From an uncultured Polaromonas sp. (GTDB lineage Bacteria; Pseudomonadota; Gammaproteobacteria; Burkholderiales; Burkholderiaceae), in contig CAMLDT010000172.1 of assembly GCA_946479075.1 (NCBI GenBank), forward strand, positions 1 to 7,523: 7,523 nucleotides of DNA. The letters run 5' to 3'. The position numbers were made by a program, and so were the translations under genes. Below are positions 1 through 7,523 of the stretch, in pieces. Below the pieces are notes generated by a model. It searched no databases and had not been told where the DNA came from. It saw nothing but the letters and a program-made list of their open reading frames with translations. Each line of letters begins with the position of its first letter. The stretch's first letter is position 1.

Positions 1-104
1 CATCGCTCATTCGACGACGGAACCGCAGCCCCGGTCAAATGAGCAACGGTTTTTTCGATGTGCCGGCGCATGCGACCTGACCCGGGGCGCCGGAAGGCGT
101 CCAG
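1..104. other. Left-edge stretch with no identifiable gene
   Basis: No coding region can be supported here. Frame 1 is open from the edge to a TGA at 40-42 (13 codons ending in PVK) and frame 3 to a TGA at 78-80, so either could be the tail of an upstream gene cut by the window. Neither tail is long enough to recognise. In particular, no MoaD-type C-terminus ending in Gly-Gly is visible, although moaD often lies just before moaE. A run of six T (50-55) follows a weak 5-bp inverted repeat (AACCG 21-25, CGGTT 47-51) with a long loop, which is too poor to call a terminator. Confidence 0.4.
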
Positions 105-107
105 GTG
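92..107 (+). promoter_or_regulatory. Ribosome binding site plus GTG, alternative moaE start
   Basis: GGAAGG at 92-97 lies 7 nt before a GTG at 105-107 that is in frame with moaE. This is the best translation initiation signal upstream of moaE. Using it would add a 29-residue N-terminal extension (beginning MIRWRVYSVMRE) absent from ordinary MoaE proteins. It competes with ATG 192, so the true start is unsettled. Confidence 0.35.
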
Positions 108-191
108 ATCAGGTGGCGTGTGTATTCGGTCATGCGGGAAATCTTAGCTGCCTTCGCTGGCTTTGGGGGCACGAGTGGCAAAATTGCAACC

Positions 192-680
192 ATGGCCCCT
201 CACAGCGTATCTCCCCGCGTACTGATCACGACTGAAGACTTCAACCTTGCCGACGAGGTGGCCACACTGCGCCAGGGCGACAAGCGCGTGGGTGCAGTCT
301 GCAGTTTCATCGGCACCGTGCGCAACCGCAATGACGGGAGTGACGTGAGTTCCATGGAGCTCGAACACTACCCCGGCATGACCGAAAAAGCCATCGAAGC
401 CATGATCGACGAGGCCCACAAACGCTTCGACATCTACGGCGCGCGTGTAGTCCACCGTGTTGGCCTGTTGCAGCCGCTGGACCAGGTGGTGATGGTGGCG
501 GTGACGTCGGCGCACCGCGGCGAAAGTTTTCAGGCCTGCGAATTCCTGATGGATTACCTCAAGACCCAGGCACCGTTCTGGAAAAAAGAGCAGACGCCGG
601 ACGGTGCGCGCTGGGTCGATGCGCGGGTGGCCGACGACGCGGCGCTGGCCAAATGGGGCATCCAGGCCGTCAACGCCTAG
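192..680 (+). CDS. moaE: Molybdopterin synthase catalytic (large) subunit MoaE
   Basis: MoaE is the large subunit of molybdopterin synthase. With the thiocarboxylated small subunit MoaD it converts cyclic pyranopterin monophosphate to molybdopterin in the cytoplasm, in molybdenum cofactor synthesis. From ATG 192 the product is 162 aa, close to the usual 150-160. Family motifs are clear: GTVRNRN near the N-terminus, LEHYPGMTEKA, TSAHRG (His108, Arg109), and MDYLKTQAPFWKKE at 120-133. Lys124 and Lys131 correspond to the catalytic lysines 119 and 126 of the E. coli protein. The frame stays open upstream to a GTG at 105, which has a better ribosome binding site (GGAAGG, 92-97) and would give 191 aa. 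I prefer ATG 192 because homology to the family begins there, but that ATG has no good Shine-Dalgarno. No moaD is seen just upstream. The gene ends 9 nt from the convergent MarR-type gene. Confidence 0.93.
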   Translation: MAPHSVSPRVLITTEDFNLADEVATLRQGDKRVGAVCSFIGTVRNRNDGSDVSSMELEHYPGMTEKAIEAMIDEAHKRFDIYGARVVHRVGLLQPLDQVVMVAVTSAHRGESFQACEFLMDYLKTQAPFWKKEQTPDGARWVDARVADDAALAKWGIQAVNA

Positions 681-689
681 GGCCGTGAA

Positions 690-1253
690 TCAAGCCGGCC
701 CGACCCCGCCGTCTTCCTGACCAGGCGGCACAAAAGGCGCCCGTGCCTCATTTTCGAGACCGGCGGTCAGCAACTGCAGCAAATCCACCAGTTGCGCCTG
801 CTGGGCCACGTCCAGCGGCGCCATCAGCCGGTGGTAGGCGCGCTCGGCGGGGTCTTGTGCCTGCAGCAGCAGTGCCAGTCCGGCATCGGACAGTGAAATC
901 GCCAGGTTGCGCCGGCTGGCCGGTGCGGGCGCCCGCGCGATCAGGCCGCGGGTCTCCAGCCCGCGCAACACGCGCAGCACCGTGACCTTGTCAAAGCCCA
1001 GCGCGCGCGCCAGGCTGGACTGGTCCAGGCCCGGGCTGGCGCGCAGCACGCTGAGTACGCCAAACTGCGCCGGCGTCAATCCGACGCTGCGGCACTCGTC
1101 TTCAAAAACGCCGGCCGAGATTTGATGCGCCCGGCGCAATAAAAAGCCGGGCCGGGCGTAAAGCCGGGAGAGGTTGTGGGAAGCGGGCACAGTGGTCACT
1201 ATGTGGGGTGGGCGGCCAGTTCTTCGGCTGGCGGCATGACTAAGGGATTCCAT
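690..1253 (-). CDS. MarR-family transcriptional regulator
   Basis: This 187-aa protein is a winged helix-turn-helix regulator of the MarR family. Such proteins usually bind as dimers to palindromic operators and are released by a small, often aromatic, ligand. The core reads LTPAQFGVLSVL (residues 59-70), the helix-turn-helix LDQSSLARALGFDKVTVLRVLRGLETRGLI (about 76-105, with the recognition helix near 87-100), and a wing with ASRRN then LAISLSDAG. Helices on either side would form the dimer interface. ATG 1253 is preceded by an AAGG ribosome site 7 nt away. It adds about 18 residues before the family's usual beginning, and a GTG at 1199 is a possible shorter start but lacks a ribosome site. 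The gene diverges from the Bug-family gene with 64 nt between start codons, so it probably controls that gene, the following monooxygenase and itself. The ligand is unknown. Confidence 0.88.
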   Translation of the reverse strand: MESLSHAASRRTGRPPHIVTTVPASHNLSRLYARPGFLLRRAHQISAGVFEDECRSVGLTPAQFGVLSVLRASPGLDQSSLARALGFDKVTVLRVLRGLETRGLIARAPAPASRRNLAISLSDAGLALLLQAQDPAERAYHRLMAPLDVAQQAQLVDLLQLLTAGLENEARAPFVPPGQEDGGVGPA

Positions 1254-1256
1254 GGA

Positions 1257-1285
1257 TTGTGCCTTGACGCCCGCACTTCAATAAT
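1257..1285 (+). promoter_or_regulatory. Candidate sigma-70 promoter of the Bug-family gene
   Basis: TTGTGC (1257-1262) and AATAAT (1280-1285, five of six matches to TATAAT) are separated by 17 nt, giving a fair promoter reading towards the Bug gene. The start site would fall near 1292, inside the palindrome at 1284-1303. The -35 box overlaps the end of the divergent regulator's leader. A second -35-like TTGACG (1264-1269) has no good -10 at the right distance. Confidence 0.45.
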
Positions 1286-1303
1286 TGTTAGCATGCCAAC
1301 GAA
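1284..1303. promoter_or_regulatory. Imperfect 20-nt palindrome, candidate MarR operator
   Basis: ATTGTTAGCATGCCAACGAA is an imperfect palindrome. It matches its own reverse complement at 14 of 20 positions, with half-sites around TTGTTAGCA and TGCCAACGA. It touches the -10 box and covers the predicted transcription start of the Bug gene, and it lies in the leader of the divergent regulator. That is the typical placement of a repressing MarR operator. That this regulator binds it is inference. Confidence 0.5.
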
Positions 1304-1305
1304 CT

Positions 1306-1310
1306 AAGGA
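1306..1310 (+). promoter_or_regulatory. Shine-Dalgarno deciding the Bug gene start
   Basis: AAGGA lies 7 nt before ATG 1318. The reading frame is open further upstream to 1285, but that start would lie within the predicted promoter and operator and would place charged residues before the signal peptide, so 1318 is the better start. Confidence 0.7.
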
Positions 1311-1317
1311 ATTCGCC

Positions 1318-2325
1318 ATGAAGCTCCCTTTCCATGCTGGCCGCCGGCTGGCCCTTCGCGCGGCCATGTCGCTGATGCTGCCGCTGGCCTTTGGCAGCCT
1401 GCAGGCGCAACCTGCCCCCGGCGCCAACGCCCTGCCGCAGGGCCCGGTCCGCCTGATCGTGCCCTTCACGCCCGGCACCGGCATTGACCTGATTGCCCGC
1501 ACCATCGGGCCGAAACTTTCAGAGCGGCTGGGCCGGCCGGTGGTGGTGGACAACCGCGCCGGCGCCTCGGGCAACATCGGCACCGAGGCCGTGGTGCGCG
1601 CCGCGCCCAACGGCTCGACCCTGCTGGTCACGGTCAACACGCTGGTGATGAACGCCGGCCTGTACCCGCAACTGCCTTTTGATCCGGTGAAGGACCTGAC
1701 GCCGGTCACGCTGACCAGCTGGGGCCAGCTGATCCTGGTCGCGCATCCGAAAACCGGCTTCAAGACCGCCACGGACCTGGTCGCCGCAGCGCGCAGGTCG
1801 CCGGGCCGCATCAACTACGGCTCGCCCGGTGTCGGCACACCCCATCACCTGTCGATGGAATTGTTCAAGGCGACCTCGGGCGTGTTTGTTACGCACATTC
1901 CCTATCGCGGCACCGGCCCGGCCATCACCGACCTGCTGGGCGGCCAGATCGAGACCATGTTTCTGCCCATCCACGTGGCGCTGCCACATGTGAAGTCCGG
2001 CCGGCTGGTGGCGCTGGGCATCGGCAGCGACAAGCGCCATCCGCTGCTCCCGGAACTGCCGACACTGGAAGAGGCCAAAGCCGGCAAGGTCAGCGTGGAC
2101 ATGTGGTACGGCATCTTTGCCCCCCCTGGCACCTCGCCCGAACTGGTGGCTTTGTACAACCGTGAGATCCGCGAGATCCTGCTCAGCGACGAGGTCAAGA
2201 AAGCCTTCTCGACCCAGGGCATGGACCCGAGCGGCAGCACACCGGGCGAGTTCAAGACCCTGGTCGAAAACGACGCCGGGCGCTGGGCGAAACTGATCAA
2301 GGCTCAGGGCATCACCGCCAACTGA
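1318..2325 (+). CDS. Bug-family (TctC-like) periplasmic substrate-binding protein
   Basis: This is a 335-aa extracytoplasmic solute receptor of the tripartite tricarboxylate transporter (Bug) family, which is greatly expanded in Burkholderiales. The N-terminus has a basic stretch (HAGRRLALR) and a hydrophobic segment, with likely signal peptidase cleavage after Ala30 (SLQA/QP). Family landmarks follow: PVRLIVPFTPGTGIDLIAR, VVVDNRAGASGNIGTEAV, YPQLPFDPVKDLTPVT, INYGSPGVGTPHHLSMELF, HIPYRGTGPAITDLLGGQIE and FAPPGTSPELV. Length is typical. No TctA or TctB membrane subunits are nearby, so it is an orphan receptor that may use transporters encoded elsewhere or act in sensing. The substrate is probably a small carboxylate or related compound but cannot be read from sequence. 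The divergent MarR gene and the downstream monooxygenase suggest a link to catabolism of one compound. Confidence 0.92.
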   Translation: MKLPFHAGRRLALRAAMSLMLPLAFGSLQAQPAPGANALPQGPVRLIVPFTPGTGIDLIARTIGPKLSERLGRPVVVDNRAGASGNIGTEAVVRAAPNGSTLLVTVNTLVMNAGLYPQLPFDPVKDLTPVTLTSWGQLILVAHPKTGFKTATDLVAAARRSPGRINYGSPGVGTPHHLSMELFKATSGVFVTHIPYRGTGPAITDLLGGQIETMFLPIHVALPHVKSGRLVALGIGSDKRHPLLPELPTLEEAKAGKVSVDMWYGIFAPPGTSPELVALYNREIREILLSDEVKKAFSTQGMDPSGSTPGEFKTLVENDAGRWAKLIKAQGITAN

Positions 2326-2330
2326 TTTGG

Positions 2331-2400
2331 TTTGCTACTGAATTCATAGCTGCTTACCCTTTCCTGGCAAGGGCTGACGGCCCATTTGATGCATAAAAAC
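2331..2400 (+). repeat. Interspersed intergenic repeat, copy A
   Basis: This is a 70-nt element starting 5 nt after the Bug stop codon. It aligns without gaps to 7054-7123 (copy B) at 47 of 70 positions. Shared blocks are TTGCTA, ATAGCTGCT, GGGCTG, GGCC, TTTGATG and AAAAAC. It can form a hairpin CCCTT (2357-2361) with AAGGG (2369-2373). I recall similar elements scattered between genes in Comamonadaceae genomes. Lying between two same-strand genes, it could affect mRNA stability or expression of the second, which is inference. Confidence 0.75.
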
Positions 2401-2420
2401 CGGACCACCCGGGCGCACCC

Positions 2421-3659
2421 ATGAAAATCACCATCGTCGGCGGCGGCATAGGCGGCTTGAGCCTCGCACTGGCTTTGCACCAGCGCGGGCTGGCCTGCGA
2501 GGTTTATGAAACCGTGCCTGAAATCAGGGAACTTGGCGTGGGCATCACGCTGCTGCCGCACGCCATGCGCGAACTGGCCAGCCTGGGTCTGCAGGTGCCG
2601 ATTGAAGCCGTCGGGATCGAAAACGAGGAAAGCGTGTTTTTCAACCGCTTCGGCCAGTTCATCTACCGGGAGCCGCGCGGCCGCCATGCCGGTTACGCCC
2701 TGCCCGAGATCGGCATTCCGCGCGGCAAGCTGCACCGGCTGCTTTACGAAGCCTGCCTGGACCGCCTGGGCGCTGCCGCCATCCACACCGACCACCGCTG
2801 CACCGGCGTGACGCAGGACGACAGCGGTGCCGACGTGCAGTTTGTGCAGACCTCGACCGGCGCCGCGCTGCCGCCGGTGCGGGCCGACGTGGTGATCGCC
2901 TGCGACGGCGTCAATTCCACCGTGCGCCGCCAGTTCTATCCCGACGAAAAAGTGGCGTTTGCCGGCATCAACACCTGGCGCGGCGTGACGCGGCACAAAC
3001 CCATCCTGACCGGCAAGAGTTATATGCGCATCGGCTCCATCGAGACCGGCAAGATGGTGATTTACCCCATCGTGGACAAGCTCGACGCTGCGGGCTACCA
3101 GCTCATCAACTGGGTGGCCGAGATCCAGCGCGGCGACGCGGCCATGAACGACTGGAACCACGAGGGCGACGCGCGCGACTTTCAGGACATCTTCAGGGAC
3201 TGGCGTTTCCCGTGGCTGGATGTGCCGGCGCTGATCGAGGGCGCCGAACAGATTCTTGAGTACCCGATGGTGGACAAGGATCCGGTGCCGCAGTGGACCT
3301 TTGGCCGCGTGACCTTGCTGGGCGACGCCGCTCACCCGATGTACCCGCGCGGCTCCAACGGTTCGGCGCAGGCCATCATCGACGGGCGCACGCTGGCCGA
3401 GCAACTGGCCGGTGCGGGTGGGGATGGCCGCGCCGCCTTGCTGGCCTATGAAAAGCTGCGGCTGGCGCCAACGGCCAACATTGTGCTGACCAACCGCTCG
3501 GTGCCGCCCGACTTCATCAACATCAAGGTCGATGAGCTCAGCGGCGGCAAGCCGTTTGCCAACATTGACGAATTGATCAGCCAGCAGGAACTGCGCGAAA
3601 TTTCGGAGCACTACAAAAAAGTCGCCGGCTTCTCGCTGGAAGCGGCCAAGGCCGGTTGA
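2421..3659 (+). CDS. FAD-dependent monooxygenase, PhzS-like
   Basis: This 412-aa protein belongs to the single-component flavoprotein (class A) aromatic monooxygenases, which use NAD(P)H and O2 to hydroxylate an activated ring. Features in order: the dinucleotide-binding motif GGGIGG (7-12) followed by LSLALALHQRGL; the FAD-contacting DVVIACDGVNSTVR (156-169) with the DG pair; ITLLPHAMRELASLGL and YREPRGRHAG typical of the PhzS branch; and GDAAHPMYPRGSNG (301-314), the second FAD motif that binds the ribityl chain. The end reads QAIIDGRTLAEQLA. From memory it matches PhzS, the phenazine-1-carboxylate hydroxylase, over its whole length, but no phenazine genes are present, so the substrate is open. 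The gene follows the Bug gene by 95 nt with a repeat between, and is probably co-transcribed. The start has no clear ribosome binding site, but GGG at 2411-2413 could serve weakly. Confidence 0.9.
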   Translation: MKITIVGGGIGGLSLALALHQRGLACEVYETVPEIRELGVGITLLPHAMRELASLGLQVPIEAVGIENEESVFFNRFGQFIYREPRGRHAGYALPEIGIPRGKLHRLLYEACLDRLGAAAIHTDHRCTGVTQDDSGADVQFVQTSTGAALPPVRADVVIACDGVNSTVRRQFYPDEKVAFAGINTWRGVTRHKPILTGKSYMRIGSIETGKMVIYPIVDKLDAAGYQLINWVAEIQRGDAAMNDWNHEGDARDFQDIFRDWRFPWLDVPALIEGAEQILEYPMVDKDPVPQWTFGRVTLLGDAAHPMYPRGSNGSAQAIIDGRTLAEQLAGAGGDGRAALLAYEKLRLAPTANIVLTNRSVPPDFINIKVDELSGGKPFANIDELISQQELREISEHYKKVAGFSLEAAKAG

Positions 3660-3676
3660 GCCCGCGCCCGCCTGCG

Positions 3677-3692
3677 GGGGCGCCAGCGCCCC
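3677..3692. terminator. Hairpin between convergent genes, possible bidirectional terminator
   Basis: GGGGCG (3677-3682) and CGCCCC (3687-3692) form a perfect 6-bp stem with a CCAG loop in the 33-nt gap between the monooxygenase stop and the convergent hypothetical gene stop. There is no T tract on either side, so efficient intrinsic termination is doubtful. It may instead protect 3' ends. Confidence 0.4.
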
Positions 3693-4304
3693 TCAGTTGA
3701 GGTACTTCGGCTTGGCCAGATCGGCCGACAGTTCGAGCGGCTCGGCGGTGGCGACCAGGCTGGCCTGCTCGGCAAGGGTGGGCAGTTGCAGCCATTGCGA
3801 GGCCGTCACGCTCTGGTGGAGCAGGCGCAGCAAGGCGTTGCTCAGTTGCGGCTCCATGACTACCTGGAAGTTGCGCACCATGGCCTGGCCCGGCAATTTT
3901 TCAAACAATTGCAATTGCAACTGGCCGTTGCCCAGCAGTGTGACCTTGATCTCTGTCAGCAACAGCGGCTCGGCGTCCAGCGCCGGGTCGGCCGGCGCAC
4001 CCTCGGGCGTCCGGTAAGGCGTCTCAAAATCCCCGCCGCGCAGCTCGGCTTCCGTCTCGAAGGCGGCCAGCATCTGGCCGCGCTGCGCATCGGCGCCGGC
4101 AGCCGGGGGCGCGGCGGTGGTGATGGCCGCGGCGGCGACCTTGCTGATCTGCTCCGTGGTGGTCTGGCCCAGGACGGGCAGCAGCCCCAGCGCCAGCCGG
4201 CGCGTCATCCAGGCGCGCATTTCGCCGCCTTCCTTGCCGTTGATCCGTATCAACAGCCGGTCCTGTTCCATCACGTAGCTGACCGACACCTGATGTATGT
4301 TCAT
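3693..4304 (-). CDS. Conserved-looking hypothetical protein, function unknown
   Basis: I do not recognise a named family for this 203-aa protein. It has no signal peptide, no convincing membrane segment and no cysteine. The N-terminus (about 1-50) looks like a compact fold: beta-type VSVSYVMEQDRLLIRING, then a charged amphipathic stretch GGEMRAWMTRRLALGLLPVL. A low-complexity Ala/Thr/Pro segment follows (about 55-72, AAAAITTAAPPAAG). The C-terminal half has alternating hydrophobic residues (LLLTEIKVTLLGNGQLQLQLFE, 114-135) suggesting beta strands, then helices to the end. Codon choice matches its neighbours. ATG 4304 has no clear ribosome site. It is divergent from clpB with 124 nt between start codons. 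It could share heat-shock control, but no matching promoter on its own strand was seen. I have a vague memory of similar proteins in Comamonadaceae, without function. Confidence 0.75.
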   Translation of the reverse strand: MNIHQVSVSYVMEQDRLLIRINGKEGGEMRAWMTRRLALGLLPVLGQTTTEQISKVAAAAITTAAPPAAGADAQRGQMLAAFETEAELRGGDFETPYRTPEGAPADPALDAEPLLLTEIKVTLLGNGQLQLQLFEKLPGQAMVRNFQVVMEPQLSNALLRLLHQSVTASQWLQLPTLAEQASLVATAEPLELSADLAKPKYLN

Positions 4305-4370
4305 GCAAACGATTCTAGAACCACGGGGGGCAGGGCAGCCCGCCGCGGCGCCGGGACTGTGGCGGGACTA

Positions 4371-4398
4371 TTGAAAACCGCCGCTTTCAACCCCAGAT
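4371..4398 (+). promoter_or_regulatory. Candidate heat-shock (sigma-32) promoter of clpB
   Basis: TTGAAA (4371-4376) and CCCCAGAT (4391-4398) are separated by 14 nt. They closely match the sigma-32 (RpoH) consensus CTTGAAA, 11-16 nt spacer, CCCCATNT. A start near 4405 would leave a leader of about 24 nt before ATG 4429. clpB is an RpoH target in many proteobacteria. The -35 box is also the left arm of a perfect inverted repeat, TTGAAA and TTTCAA separated by 8 nt (4371-4390). Confidence 0.65.
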
Positions 4399-4415
4399 CT
4401 ACGGCAATCCATTTT

Positions 4416-4422
4416 GAAGGGA
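4416..4422 (+). promoter_or_regulatory. Shine-Dalgarno deciding the clpB start
   Basis: GAAGGGA lies 6 nt before ATG 4429. The frame also has a TTG at 4414, but that codon overlaps the ribosome site, so 4429 is the real start. Homology to ClpB ([11 protein letters not shown]) also begins at 4429. Confidence 0.85.
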
Positions 4423-4428
4423 CGCCCC

Positions 4429-7029
<2,601 letters not shown>

Positions 7030-7053
7030 GGCCGTTTCGATCGCCGGTTGCAG

Positions 7054-7123
7054 CTTGCTATCGAATGGATAGCTGCTCACGCCCGTCAACCGGGGGCTGG
7101 AGGCCATTTTGATGTGAAAAAAC
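7054..7123 (+). repeat. Interspersed intergenic repeat, copy B
   Basis: This second copy of the element at 2331-2400 is in the same orientation and starts 24 nt after the clpB stop codon. It forms two hairpins: GCTATC (7057-7062) with GATAGC (7068-7073), loop GAATG; and CCCG (7082-7085) with CGGG (7091-7094). It ends in six A and a C just before the terminator stem. Both copies lie downstream of a stop codon and read in the direction of transcription. Confidence 0.75.
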
Positions 7124-7127
7124 AGAA

Positions 7128-7163
7128 ACCCGCTCCTGCGCACGCAGGCAGCGGGTCTTTCTT
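7128..7163 (+). terminator. Rho-independent terminator of clpB
   Basis: ACCCGCT-CCTGC (7128-7139) pairs with GCAGG (7144-7148) and AGCGGGT (7150-7156) around a GCAC loop, giving 12 base pairs with one bulged C at 7149. The T-rich tail CTTTCTT (7157-7163) follows. This strong intrinsic terminator lies about 100 nt after the clpB stop codon, so repeat copy B is transcribed in the clpB 3' untranslated region. Confidence 0.9.
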
Positions 7164-7253
7164 GCGGCGCCGGTGGCGTGGTCAGCGCGGCTGCGCGGTG
7201 GCCATGATCCGTTAAAGTCATTCACGAGAGCGCACAAAAACCCGCAGCCCACC

Positions 7254-7274
7254 ATGCCATCGACTTATGGCGTT
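7254..7274 (+). other. Possible start of a resident queE, interrupted after seven codons
   Basis: ATG 7254 opens with MPSTYGV, which resembles the first residues of betaproteobacterial QueE proteins as I remember them (M..TY.VKEIFYTLQGEG). The expected continuation is missing: after 7274 the frame becomes Arg/Ser/Pro-rich nonsense and stops at 7503-7505. There is no ribosome site, and the upstream TAAAGT (7213-7218) is only a weak -10 candidate. Seven residues is very little evidence. Confidence 0.25.
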
Positions 7275-7523
7275 GGCTCGAGTCGCCGCTCTTCGCCCCG
7301 CTGGCCGCCGCCCTCGCGGCCCGCGGGTACGTCGTGGAGGTCGAGACCTCCGGCACCCGCGTGCCCGCCGCCGAGGCCGACGTGGGCATCCAGTGGAACG
7401 TCTCGCTCAAGCTGTCGGGCTCGGGCGTCGCCGAGGACACCCGCGTCAACCCGGCCGCGATCCGGGCCTTCCTCGCGCGCGGGGCCTGGTGGAAGTTCGT
7501 GGTGAGCGAGCCCGGCGAGATCG
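7256..7523 (+). CDS. queE: 5'-truncated QueE-like fragment (7-carboxy-7-deazaguanine synthase, C-terminal half)
   Basis: QueE is a radical-SAM enzyme that converts 6-carboxytetrahydropterin to 7-carboxy-7-deazaguanine in queuosine/preQ0 synthesis. In this frame the translation contains GYVVEVETSGT, IQWNVSLKLSGSGV, RVNPAAIRAFL and WWKFVVSEPGEI. These match the QueE C-terminal pattern (VE.ETNGT, NVSPKL..SG, KFVV), with Leu where the family usually has Pro in SPKL. The N-terminal half with the CxxxCxxC iron-sulfur motif and the GGEP motif is absent. No ATG, GTG or TTG occurs in frame between the upstream stop (7205-7207) and GTG 7334. From about 7274 every codon ends in G or C and GC is about 75%, higher than clpB and unlike its codon use. 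The gene runs off the window. It is either a real truncated or foreign gene or the product of a chimeric join, and is not functional as seen. Confidence 0.6.

Noticed and set aside
39..80. 13-codon open frame MSNGFFDVPAHAT with an ATGA overlap to an upstream stop
   Set aside because: It is too short, has no ribosome site and no recognisable similarity, so it could be chance.
2304..3611. Minus-strand open frame (435 aa) opposite the monooxygenase
   Set aside because: It is the antisense shadow of a gene with clear FAD-binding motifs, and its translation shows no domain and is rich in His, Gln and Gly.
7220..7250. preQ1 riboswitch before the queE-like sequence
   Set aside because: An A-rich run (7236-7240) is present, but I could not find the required upstream stem-loop and pseudoknot pairing.
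7254..7505. Full-length frame from ATG 7254 as a real protein
   Set aside because: After seven codons it becomes Arg/Ser/Pro-rich, while another frame over the same DNA has all-G/C third positions and QueE motifs. Only the first codons may belong to a gene.

Overview
The window looks like a chromosomal segment of a high-GC betaproteobacterium, most likely a member of the Comamonadaceae (Polaromonas/Rhodoferax/Variovorax type). Three things point there: an orphan Bug-type periplasmic binding protein, coding sequence rich in CTG/GCC/GGC codons, and two copies of a short intergenic repeat built around ATAGCTGCT and GGCC..TTTGATG, which I remember from that family. The assignment is from memory and sequence character, not from a search.

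Layout. Positions 1-191 hold no gene I can name. moaE (molybdopterin synthase large subunit) follows and ends 9 nt from a convergent MarR-type regulator. The regulator is transcribed away from a Bug-family binding protein across a 64-nt divergent intergenic region. That region has an imperfect 20-nt palindrome placed over the expected transcription start. After the Bug gene come repeat copy A and then a PhzS-like FAD-dependent monooxygenase on the same strand. Regulator, binding protein and monooxygenase together look like a small catabolic or uptake cassette whose substrate cannot be read from sequence. A convergent gene of unknown function (203 aa) follows, divergent from clpB. clpB (866 aa disaggregase) has a good heat-shock (sigma-32-like) promoter candidate. 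Repeat copy B and a strong rho-independent terminator lie after it.

The most unusual part is the right edge. After the clpB terminator there is a short leader and an ATG (7254) that opens with MPSTYGV, compatible with the first residues of a QueE protein. From about 7274 the sequence changes to about 75% GC with every third codon position G or C. In a different reading frame from that ATG it encodes what I recognise as the C-terminal half of QueE (7-carboxy-7-deazaguanine synthase), without the N-terminal radical-SAM cysteine half. This is either an assembly or chimera junction or a real truncation or replacement.

Otherwise the genes are ordinary: two housekeeping functions (molybdenum cofactor synthesis and protein disaggregation) flank an accessory cassette. 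I saw no tRNA, rRNA, CRISPR array, insertion sequence or obviously new multi-gene system.
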